Shown in pieces: positions 1 through 6,590 of a DNA stretch of 13,017 bases; position 1 is the first letter of the stretch; each line of letters begins with the position of its first letter. The stretch covers positions 1-13,017 of the forward strand of contig DYDC01000047.1 in the NCBI GenBank assembly GCA_020718125.1, given 5' to 3'. Below the pieces are notes generated by a model that saw only the letters and a program-made list of their open reading frames with translations, had not been told where the DNA came from and searched no databases. The stretch comes from Methylacidiphilum sp. (GTDB taxonomy: Bacteria; Verrucomicrobiota; Verrucomicrobiia; CAIQCK01). The position numbers and the translations under genes were made by a program.

Positions 1-69
1 CCGCGCGTCGAGCCGTGGAAACTGGAATTGCTGACGCCGCTGGCGGAGGAAATGGGGCGATACGAGTGA
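1..69 (+). CDS. C-terminal end of an unrecognised protein (partial)
   Basis: An open frame enters from the left edge and ends at a TGA at 67-69, giving 22 residues that end in LTPLAEEMGRYE. Codons are GC-rich in third position, like the core genes of the window and unlike the following gene. The stretch is too short for a family to be assigned and no motif is visible. It lies on the same strand as the HNH gene, 75 bases upstream of that gene's start. It could be a real gene tail or chance; the clean frame and codon pattern favour a gene only moderately. Confidence 0.4.
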   Translation, partial: PRVEPWKLELLTPLAEEMGRYE

Positions 70-144
70 GAAGGTTGGTGAGGCTGGAAATGTCAAGAAT
101 CAGGACCCCATAACTGAGTCCCTTCCCCATGACATAACCCCTCG

Positions 145-1842
145 ATGCCGATGAAATTCTCTTGCCGCGAGTGTAGCCAGCATATCGAGATAGCCGATGA
201 GTGGGCGGGGTATGAGGTGAACTGTCCGAATTGTGGGGTGCGTTTGACTGTTCCTGAGCCTTTGCCACCCGTGATTCGAGCGCAGAACTTTCAACAACCA
301 CCGTCAGAGCCGCCTTCCCAGCCTTCGGTTGAGGCATCCGTTCAAGGAAACGTTGGCGGTCGCGCGAACCGTGTTGAGACCGCTCCGGAGTGCGCGTCAT
401 CCGGTTCAAGGTTTTCGTATCACAGGTATGTCAGGAACATAGACGTAACGAAGTTCATTCAAGCCAACGCGATCTTCGACGAAGCCAAGGGGCGCACGTT
501 TCCCGTCAATGCGAAATGTTTCTTTTGCGGCAGCGGGTTCAAGTCAGGCGAGGCAGTGCGCCTCTCTAACGGAAATTACATCTGCGAGACGTGCTTCAAA
601 GTGGTGCAGACCATTCGATACCCGGAAATCTACCAAAGACGCTATGAAACTTTTATTGCAGAGCGTGAAGCGCGGAGGATTGCACTCGAAGAGTTTTCCT
701 CTTCTCTCCCTTCTACCAAGACCATCAACCACCTGACTCCCGTTGCGTCTGTTGCGGCTGGCATAGCGGGGGTGCTGACCGTCGGTTTATTCATCTTAGG
801 CATGGCTGTTGGGAAAACCGCCAAACTGCCGGGGGCGCTAGTTGGAGGTGCTGTTTGCGTTTGTGCGTTCGCGTGGGTGATTGTGTTCGTGCTCAATCAA
901 ATACTCGCTCGCAGCAGGGTTGCTCAGGCAAATCGGATTTCACAGTGGAACTCGGCAAACCCCGAACCCGAACAGCCAGTCCTCAAAGAATTTCACGATC
1001 CGACCGCCGAGTTGACAGAACGAGATAGGCGTGTGTTGCAGGTTTTCGATTACTGGCCGGGCTATCCCCCGTATTGGGACTACGTCCGAGGAGTAGTTTT
1101 GAACAAGGACAAAGGCCGTTGTCAGATTAGCGGTTGTCCCAGCCGAACGGAGCTTCACGTTCACCACATGCTCCCAATTTCGCAAGGTGGCAGTCATCGA
1201 ATCGAGAATCTTGTTACCCTATGCGTGTTCCATCACGGCCTTCAACCCGACATGGGGCATGAAAGAATCTGGGGCGAGGTGCGAACGCAATACTTCAGTA
1301 TGGTGCGCCCACATTACCGAGACGGCTCATTCGTCCGCGCGCACGTCCGGCGAAAAGAACTCGCGACAGAAGAATCGCTCAAGAGCATTTTTGCGCATCA
1401 TTCCTTCGCGTGCCCGGACTGCGGCGATCATCCGCTTAGACTTCACATTGACTGTCAGAAGAACGAGATTTCAGTCTCGTGCGCGTCTTGCTCATCCGAG
1501 TGGCATTTCGATCAGAAACTCCCCGAAGAGTCCGGCCCACAAATGGCAGAGACTTTTCAAGTTCTACAAAACAAAGGGCGTGGCAAGGTTGATTTCTCAC
1601 TGATGGAAACGATACGCAAACCGCGCTATCACAAAGCATCCCAGCCAATCACTGCCAAGCAGAAACAGGCTCGAAAGAAACGGTTTGAACAGAGAGAAAG
1701 TATTTTTTGCCCGCGTTGCGGCAAACTCTTACGCCAAGTGGAGGGGCGCTTCGGTAGGTTCTGGGGTTGCACTGGCTATCCCGATTGCCGATACACGAAG
1801 AACATTGAGCGGAGGAATGTCGGACGCGGGAATCGGCGCTAA
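145..1842 (+). CDS. Membrane-anchored HNH endonuclease with four zinc-ribbon modules
   Basis: A 565-residue protein with an unusual domain order. Module 1 is a zinc ribbon (C7, C10, C27, C30), followed by a Pro/Gln-rich linker. Module 2 is a Cys4 site (C125, C128, C147, C150). Two hydrophobic segments follow, at about 197-221 and 228-250. The HNH core comes next (C326 and C331, H340-H341, N355, C360-x2-H363). Module 3 is a Cys4 ribbon (C423, C426, C446, C449). Module 4 is a topoisomerase-I-type zinc finger (C522, C525, C542, C548, with GCTGYPDC). HNH proteins of this kind cut or nick DNA using a metal ion. The topoisomerase-type finger implies DNA contact, and the hairpin membrane segment would hold the enzyme at the inner membrane with both ends on one side, presumably cytoplasmic. 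GC is near 50%, clearly below the neighbours, which suggests transfer. The ATG at 145 has no visible Shine-Dalgarno; the ATG at 151 is an alternative. Domains are visible in the sequence; a defence role is inference. Confidence 0.82.
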   Translation: MPMKFSCRECSQHIEIADEWAGYEVNCPNCGVRLTVPEPLPPVIRAQNFQQPPSEPPSQPSVEASVQGNVGGRANRVETAPECASSGSRFSYHRYVRNIDVTKFIQANAIFDEAKGRTFPVNAKCFFCGSGFKSGEAVRLSNGNYICETCFKVVQTIRYPEIYQRRYETFIAEREARRIALEEFSSSLPSTKTINHLTPVASVAAGIAGVLTVGLFILGMAVGKTAKLPGALVGGAVCVCAFAWVIVFVLNQILARSRVAQANRISQWNSANPEPEQPVLKEFHDPTAELTERDRRVLQVFDYWPGYPPYWDYVRGVVLNKDKGRCQISGCPSRTELHVHHMLPISQGGSHRIENLVTLCVFHHGLQPDMGHERIWGEVRTQYFSMVRPHYRDGSFVRAHVRRKELATEESLKSIFAHHSFACPDCGDHPLRLHIDCQKNEISVSCASCSSEWHFDQKLPEESGPQMAETFQVLQNKGRGKVDFSLMETIRKPRYHKASQPITAKQKQARKKRFEQRESIFCPRCGKLLRQVEGRFGRFWGCTGYPDCRYTKNIERRNVGRGNRR

Positions 1843-1850
1843 CTCGTTAT

Positions 1851-1863
1851 TCCTGTGATAGGA
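1851..1863. promoter_or_regulatory. Small inverted repeat, possible autoregulatory operator
   Basis: TCCT and AGGA arms around a 5-base centre lie between the HNH stop codon and the start of the XRE gene. XRE-type antitoxins commonly bind short inverted repeats just upstream of their own gene. The arms are only 4 bases, so chance is a real alternative. Confidence 0.25.
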
Positions 1864-1872
1864 TGCCGTTGC

Positions 1873-1877
1873 GGGAG
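1873..1877 (+). promoter_or_regulatory. Shine-Dalgarno site that favours the start at 1887
   Basis: GGGAG lies 9 bases upstream of the ATG at 1887, a normal spacing. The earlier in-frame ATG at 1863 has no such site. The protein read from 1887 begins MKAEKRKNLEKAGWRVG, which matches the usual N-terminus of this antitoxin-like family as I recall it. Confidence 0.6.
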
Positions 1878-1886
1878 AATGAACCG

Positions 1887-2183
1887 ATGAAAGCAGAGAA
1901 GCGAAAGAACTTGGAGAAAGCGGGCTGGCGAGTGGGCAGCGCGGCGGATTTTCTGTCGCTGTCCGAAGCGGAAGCGGCTTACGTCGAAATGAAGCTGGCG
2001 TTCGCACAGGAGCTTGCCGAAGCCCGCCGCGCCAAACGCTTGACCCAACAAACGCTGGCGGCGAGGCTGCGCACCAGCCAACCGCGCGTTGCCATGATGG
2101 AAAAAGGCGATCCGTCTGTGTCACTCGACCTGCTGGTGCGGGTGCTGTTGACGCTCGGCGTCACGCCTCGCTTGCCAAGTTGA
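1887..2183 (+). CDS. XRE-family helix-turn-helix protein, HigA-like antitoxin type
   Basis: A 98-residue protein. The N-terminal half (about 1-45) is a helical segment of the form seen in small HigA-like regulators (MKAEKRKNLEKAGWRVGSA, then LSEAEAAYVEMKLAFAQEL). The C-terminal half (about 46-95) is a Cro/C1-type helix-turn-helix: LTQQTLAARL, then SQPRVAMMEKG, then a helix with the common SLDLLVRVLLTLG ending. Such proteins bind operator DNA as dimers and often neutralise a RelE/HigB toxin encoded beside them. No RelE/HigB gene is present on either side: the upstream neighbour, 44 bases away on the same strand, is the HNH protein, and the downstream one is a metabolic operon. It is therefore either an orphan antitoxin or the regulator or partner of the HNH gene. 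The family call is firm; the partner is inference. Confidence 0.85.
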   Translation: MKAEKRKNLEKAGWRVGSAADFLSLSEAEAAYVEMKLAFAQELAEARRAKRLTQQTLAARLRTSQPRVAMMEKGDPSVSLDLLVRVLLTLGVTPRLPS

Positions 2184-2200
2184 GAAGTTGCTAAGATGAC

Positions 2201-2226
2201 GCGCGTCCCGGTGACGCCGGGGGCGC
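2201..2226 (+). other. GC-rich hairpin after the XRE gene
   Basis: Arms CCCGG (2207-2211) and CCGGG (2217-2221) enclose TGACG, extended outward by GCGC on both sides (2201-2204 and 2223-2226) across small bulges. It begins 17 bases after the XRE stop codon. No T-run follows, so it is not a canonical intrinsic terminator, but it could slow polymerase or protect a 3' end. Confidence 0.4.
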
Positions 2227-2232
2227 GGCCAA

Positions 2233-2277
2233 CGGGAGCCTGCGCCGCTCGCGCAAACGCGGCTTGCGTTGCTCCCG
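2233..2277 (+). other. Imperfect hairpin upstream of the dehydrogenase operon
   Basis: Outer arms CGGGAGC (2233-2239) and GCTCCCG (2271-2277) enclose an inner pair GCCGC (2244-2248) and GCGGC (2259-2263). The structure overlaps the proposed -35 element of the operon promoter, so it would matter mainly as a DNA site or in transcripts reading through from upstream. No T-run follows it. Confidence 0.35.
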
Positions 2278-2291
2278 CGCACGGTTAGAAT
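2264..2291 (+). promoter_or_regulatory. Putative sigma70-type promoter of the dehydrogenase operon
   Basis: TTGCGT (2264-2269) and TAGAAT (2286-2291) are separated by 16 bases and resemble -35 and -10 elements. Transcription would start near 2298, giving a 5' leader of about 28 bases before the ATG at 2326. The leader contains AAAGGA (2303-2308), which lies rather far (17 bases) from the start codon. The match is reasonable, but promoter consensus in this phylum is not well defined. Confidence 0.4.
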
Positions 2292-2325
2292 CCCGCCACT
2301 AGAAAGGATTCCAGACAACGATTCG

Positions 2326-3432
2326 ATGAAGACTCATTCTATTGCAGTGTTGCCCGGCGACGGGACAGGGCCGGAAGTGGTGCGCGAAGGCGTGAAGGTG
2401 GCCGAAGCGGCCGCGAAGAAGTTCGGCTTCAAGATTGACTGGCATTATTACGATTTCGGCGGCGAGCGTTACCTGAAGACGGGCGAAGTGCTGCCCGACA
2501 GCGCGGTGGAGGAGTTCCGCCGCTACAAGACCATTTTTCTCGGTGCGGTCGGACATCCGAAGGTGAAGCCCGGCATCCTGGAGAAGGGGCTGCTGTTGCG
2601 GCTGCGGTTCGAGTTGGAGCAATACATCAATCTCCGCCCGGTGAAGCTCTACCGCGCCGTGGACTGCCCGCTGAAGGACAAGGGGCCGGAGCACATTGAT
2701 TTCGTCGTCGTCCGCGAGAACAACGAGGGCCTCTACACCGGTTCCGGCGGGTTCCTGTTCAAGGGCACGCCGCACGAGGTCGCCATTCAAGAATCGGTCA
2801 ATACGCGCCGCGGCGTGGACCGTTGCCTGAAGTATGCGTTCGAGCTGGCCAAGCGCCAGCGCGGCGGCAAGCCGTGGAAGGGCCTCAAGCCCGAGGATGT
2901 TTCCGCCGGCAAGACCACGCAGCTTACGCTCTGCGGCAAGACCAACGTGCTGACCTATGCGTTCGACCTCTGGGAGCGCGCGTTCCACGAGACGGGCGCG
3001 GCCTATCCGACGGTGAAGCGCGACTACGCGCACGTGGACGCGACCTGCATGTGGTTCGTGAAGAACCCGGAGTGGTTCGACGTGATCGTCACCGACAACA
3101 TGTTTGGCGACATTATCACCGACCTTGCCGCGATGATCCAGGGCGGGCTGGGCGTCGCCGCGGGCGGCAACATCAATCCCGATGGCTGCTCGATGTTCGA
3201 GCCGATGGGCGGCAGCGCGCCGAAATACACCGGCCAGAACGTCATCAACCCGCTCGCGGCCATCAACGCCGCGGGCATGATGCTCGACTCGCTCGGCGAA
3301 CACGCCGCCGCCACCGCCATCGAGGCCGCGGTCATCAAGGTCCTTAACACGAAGATCAAGTCGCTGGCCGCCGGCAAGATGGGCTACGGCACGACGCAGG
3401 TGGGCGACCTCGTGGCCGAAGCTGTCGCATGA
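2326..3432 (+). CDS. leuB: 3-isopropylmalate dehydrogenase-like NAD(P)-dependent decarboxylating dehydrogenase
   Basis: A 368-residue member of the isocitrate/isopropylmalate dehydrogenase family, which oxidises and decarboxylates 2-hydroxy-3-carboxy acids using NAD(P) and Mg2+; LeuB makes the leucine precursor 2-ketoisocaproate. Visible features are the N-terminal IAVLPGDGTGPEVV; the substrate arginines in RLRFELEQYINLRP (R94, R104) and VVVREN (R130); the catalytic tyrosine in GLYTG (Y137); lysine K205 in CGKTN; and the metal aspartates in DNMFGDIITD (D257, D262, D266). The cofactor loop reads GGSAPKYTGQNVINP. Its K300-Y301 pair matches the NADP-type isocitrate dehydrogenase pattern rather than the usual Asp-Ile of NAD-type LeuB. 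Residues about 176-201 form a short insertion. The ATG at 2326 fits the family N-terminus; the longer frame from 2269 adds unrelated residues. The stop overlaps the next ATG by ATGA. The exact substrate is uncertain: homoisocitrate or tartrate-type relatives are possible. Confidence 0.78.
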   Translation: MKTHSIAVLPGDGTGPEVVREGVKVAEAAAKKFGFKIDWHYYDFGGERYLKTGEVLPDSAVEEFRRYKTIFLGAVGHPKVKPGILEKGLLLRLRFELEQYINLRPVKLYRAVDCPLKDKGPEHIDFVVVRENNEGLYTGSGGFLFKGTPHEVAIQESVNTRRGVDRCLKYAFELAKRQRGGKPWKGLKPEDVSAGKTTQLTLCGKTNVLTYAFDLWERAFHETGAAYPTVKRDYAHVDATCMWFVKNPEWFDVIVTDNMFGDIITDLAAMIQGGLGVAAGGNINPDGCSMFEPMGGSAPKYTGQNVINPLAAINAAGMMLDSLGEHAAATAIEAAVIKVLNTKIKSLAAGKMGYGTTQVGDLVAEAVA

Positions 3433-6400
3433 AACTACGGCTCGTTTTCCTGATCGCGTCGGAGGCTGCGCTCGCAACGCAGCCGTTGCTGGCCGCCGAC
3501 GCCTCGCCTGCCGCGACGTCATCTGCCAGCGCGCCGGCCGTGGCCGACAGCGGTTTGCTGAAGCCGGAAAAGGAGGATTCCGCCAGCGAATCCAGCGGCA
3601 TCGCGCTCATCCGCAACACCATCGCCCGCCGGCCCGCGGTCGCGAGCATTGAGACGATGAAGGATTGGCTCACGCTGGTCGTGATCCGCTGCCAGCAGTT
3701 CCTCCAGGAAAACCGCGAGAGCCGCCGCGCGCGCGCGGTGCTCGCCGTGGAGTCGCAGTATCGCATCGAGCTGGCAGCCCTGACCGACGACCTGACCGAG
3801 CGCGACCGCGCGGTAAAGACCGCCCGCGACCTCATCACCAAGATCAAGAACGACGACGCGGCATTGCAGGCGCGGCTGGTGTTGCTGCAAGGGGCGTGGC
3901 CGGAGGACATGACCGAGGCCGCCAAGCAGGCCAAGATCATCATGGAGGACTTCACCGGCCGGTCGCAGTCGGCCGCCGCGTTCTGGACGATGATGCGCGT
4001 GCAGCAGCGGCGCGGCGAGGACAAGCCGATGCGCAACACCGCGCTGGAGATGTTCAGTTCCTTCCCGTCCGCGCCCGAATCGCTCCAGGCGCGCATGATG
4101 CTCAAACAACAGAGCCTGGTCAACCAGGCCATTCCCGCCGTGAAGCTCGCCGCGGCCGATGGGCAGGCGTTCGACCTCGGCGCGTTGCGCGCGCAGGCCA
4201 TCGTGCTGGATTTCTGGACCGCCGACACGCTCGCGCAGCCCGCCGCCCTCGAAGGGGCCACGGACTTGCAGCGGCTCCACGACGCGCACAACGGCCGCGG
4301 CCTGCTCGTGCTCGGCATCAACCTCGATGCCGACCGCGAGACGTTCGAGAAGGCCCGCGCCGCGCGGCCGACGCCGTGGCCGCAAATCTGGGCCGGCGCG
4401 CCCCCGAACCAGTTGATCGCACAGTCGTGCGCGGTCGAAACGCCGCCGACGCGCGTGCTGGTGGATCCGCTTGGCCTTGTCAGCCGCATCGCCCTGCATC
4501 CGGCCGAACTTGATACGCTGCTGAAACGCTGGCAGGCCGGCGGTTCGCTCGTGGCGTCGGCGAAACCGACGCCGGCCGAGCCGCCCGCGAAGAAGACTGC
4601 GAAACCGGCCTCCATCCCCAAGACCCCCATTGCAAAGGCGACGGTCAGCAAACCCGCGACGAAGGCCGCAGCCACCAAGGTGGCGGCCGCCAAGCCCGCG
4701 ACGAAGCCCGCAGCGAAACCCCCGGCCAAGCCGGCTCCAAAGACCGGGCCGAAAGTCGCGCAGACCGATTCCCCGCAGCCGAAGAAGACCTTCGGCGCAA
4801 AAGTCGCCGCCAGCTTTGCCGCGGCGATGAAGGAAACGCAGACACCCGTCTTCGGCGGCAAAGAGCCGTCTGAAAAACCCGCCAAGAAGTCCGGCCCGCT
4901 TGCCGATCTGCGCACCCGGGCCGATGGCGTGACTGACCTCAGCAGCAGACCGCGGCAGCCCGAAGCCCCGCCGGCGCCTCCGCCGCCCCCGACGCCCGCC
5001 CAGGCGCGCGCCGCCGCGGCAGCCGCCGCCGCCACGCACGAAAAAATTGGCGACGTCGTTTACGCAAAGCCGTTGCCGTCCGAGCCAACGATGGCCGGGC
5101 AAACCAAGCCGACGCCGCTGGACACTCCCGCGCCAGAACCAGCCGCCCCTTCGGTGACGACGACGCCCGCGGCCCCGCTTCCCGAGTTGCCGAAGAAAGT
5201 CTTTTCAACGACCGCCGCCGTTGCCAAACAAGCCGCCGAAACAACAAAACCCGCGCCGTCAAAAACCGCGACGAAGCCTCCCGCCGAATCGAAGCCGGCT
5301 GCGCCTGCGGCGAAAACCGCAACGAAGCCCGCCACCGAAACGGAATCGGTTGCGACGCCAGCGGAGACCAAACCTCCTTCCGGCTATGGTTCCATGGAAA
5401 CGAAACCGAAGCCGCCGTCGGGATACGACTCCACCGGCGCCAAATCACCCGCGAAGCCGGCCAAACGCGCCGACGATGCCGAGTCGCTCGCCGGCCGGCC
5501 CGATCTTTCCGACGCCGACCGCCGCGCCGCCATGAACGCCGCCGCCGAGAAGATCCTGAAGGCGGAGGAGGAGATGATCTCGTGGTCCGATCTCGAGGGT
5601 CTCTTCGGCGCCAAGAAGCCCGCCAGCGTCGAGGGCGGCTTGGCGTGGTATCAGGACATGGCCGACCGCTGCAAACAGTTCTCCAAGGAGTTCCCAAAGA
5701 GCAGCCACTCCAACATCGTCCGCATCAACGAAGCGCGCTGCCGGCTCCAGCTCCACCAGGCCAGGAAAGATCCCGTGCAACGCTCCCGCGCGATGGACGC
5801 CGCGCGCGAGGCGCTCGTCAACAAACCCAATGAGAACGACGCCATCCGCGCCCAGTTCATCCTGCTGAACTCCTGCTGGCCCGACTTCCCGGAGCAGGGC
5901 GTCGCTGTGGCCAAGCGCATCGCGAAAGATTTCCCCCACCGCAAGGAAACCGCCGCGGCGCTGATGATGCACATGCAGTTCCGCCGCCGCCAGGGCATGT
6001 TCAACACCGCCAAGGAGGTCGCGCGCGAACTGATCAACAAGCATCCCTTCAGCGATTACATCCCCGGCGCCAAGTCGCTCATCACCCAGGTGGACCTGCT
6101 GCAAAACCCCTGCCCCGCCGTCAAACTCAGCGGCCTCCACGGCGAGAAGATGGACACCGAGGCCCTGCGCGGCAAACCCTTCGTCATCGAGTTCTGGTCG
6201 CCGACCCACCGCACCATCGAAGAGGATGCCATCAAGCTCAGCCAGATCTACGTCCGTTACCACGGCAAAGGTTTCGAAGTCCTGAGCATCTGCGTGGACA
6301 AGAGCCGCGAGGCGATGGACATCTTCCTGATGCAACACCGGTCGCCGTGGGCGGTGCACTGGGATGGCAAAGGCTTCGAAGGCGCCGTCGCGAAACAGTT

Positions 6401-6590
6401 CGGCGTGGACACCACCCCCATGCGTTTCCTCGTCGAACCGACCGCCCATCGCATCACCAGCACCCACCTCTCCGTGGACGGCATCGCCGCCGCACTGGAG
6501 CTGTGGATTGACAAGAACCAGCCGCCGCCGCCACCCGGCCAGGAAAACCAGGCCGGCGGCGGTTTGCTAAAGAGGTTATTCGGCATATGA
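3429..6590 (+). CDS. Exported protein with two degenerate thioredoxin-fold modules and a Lys/Ala/Pro-rich linker
   Basis: A 1053-residue protein with a probable signal peptide (basic start, hydrophobic 4-21, cleavage near LLAADA at 21-25). It is built as module A, linker, module B. Each module has about 150 residues of TPR-like helices (A about 80-230, B about 738-890) followed by a TlpA/AhpC-type thioredoxin fold (A about 233-370, B about 893-1030). Both folds keep the FW strand end and the cis-proline loop (ETPPTRVLVD; DTTPMRFLVE). The CxxC positions are replaced by T267/Q270 in A and H927/I930 in B, so disulfide chemistry is unlikely. The linker (about 376-735) is rich in Ala, Lys, Pro and Thr, with a histone-H1-like look and two TKPPSGY-like units at 647-668. 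An envelope scaffold or binding role is inference. It overlaps leuB upstream and lemA downstream by ATGA, indicating coupled translation. Confidence 0.8.
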   Translation: MKLRLVFLIASEAALATQPLLAADASPAATSSASAPAVADSGLLKPEKEDSASESSGIALIRNTIARRPAVASIETMKDWLTLVVIRCQQFLQENRESRRARAVLAVESQYRIELAALTDDLTERDRAVKTARDLITKIKNDDAALQARLVLLQGAWPEDMTEAAKQAKIIMEDFTGRSQSAAAFWTMMRVQQRRGEDKPMRNTALEMFSSFPSAPESLQARMMLKQQSLVNQAIPAVKLAAADGQAFDLGALRAQAIVLDFWTADTLAQPAALEGATDLQRLHDAHNGRGLLVLGINLDADRETFEKARAARPTPWPQIWAGAPPNQLIAQSCAVETPPTRVLVDPLGLVSRIALHPAELDTLLKRWQAGGSLVASAKPTPAEPPAKKTAKPASIPKTPIAKATVSKPATKAAATKVAAAKPATKPAAKPPAKPAPKTGPKVAQTDSPQPKKTFGAKVAASFAAAMKETQTPVFGGKEPSEKPAKKSGPLADLRTRADGVTDLSSRPRQPEAPPAPPPPPTPAQARAAAAAAAATHEKIGDVVYAKPLPSEPTMAGQTKPTPLDTPAPEPAAPSVTTTPAAPLPELPKKVFSTTAAVAKQAAETTKPAPSKTATKPPAESKPAAPAAKTATKPATETESVATPAETKPPSGYGSMETKPKPPSGYDSTGAKSPAKPAKRADDAESLAGRPDLSDADRRAAMNAAAEKILKAEEEMISWSDLEGLFGAKKPASVEGGLAWYQDMADRCKQFSKEFPKSSHSNIVRINEARCRLQLHQARKDPVQRSRAMDAAREALVNKPNENDAIRAQFILLNSCWPDFPEQGVAVAKRIAKDFPHRKETAAALMMHMQFRRRQGMFNTAKEVARELINKHPFSDYIPGAKSLITQVDLLQNPCPAVKLSGLHGEKMDTEALRGKPFVIEFWSPTHRTIEEDAIKLSQIYVRYHGKGFEVLSICVDKSREAMDIFLMQHRSPWAVHWDGKGFEGAVAKQFGVDTTPMRFLVEPTAHRITSTHLSVDGIAAALELWIDKNQPPPPPGQENQAGGGLLKRLFGI

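Noticed and set aside
1863..1886. Upstream ATG start for the XRE protein
   Set aside because: The ATG at 1887 has GGGAG at proper spacing and gives the family N-terminus; the earlier ATG overlaps the possible operator.
2269..2325. N-terminal extension of the dehydrogenase
   Set aside because: The extra 19 residues do not fit the family and would begin upstream of the likely -10 element.
2326..3432. Isocitrate dehydrogenase (icd)
   Set aside because: The Lys-Tyr loop resembles Icd, but the length, the RLRFELEQYINLRP region and the C-terminus fit the LeuB branch better.
2299..3522. 407-codon open frame opposite leuB
   Set aside because: It mirrors the strongly conserved dehydrogenase, has Arg/Ala/His-rich composition typical of the reverse of GC-rich genes, and shows no domain.
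3356..5102. Long minus-strand frames (527 and 559 codons) opposite the pseudo-thioredoxin gene
   Set aside because: They are shadows of the Ala/Pro/Lys-rich coding strand; low complexity and no recognisable motif. The plus-strand gene has a signal peptide and two conserved folds.
5445..6467. 340-codon minus-strand frame opposite module B
   Set aside because: It is antisense to the clearly conserved thioredoxin-fold module and has no family features.
3429..6590. Active thiol-disulfide oxidoreductase
   Set aside because: Both CxxC sites are missing in both thioredoxin folds, so a redox enzyme call is not supported.
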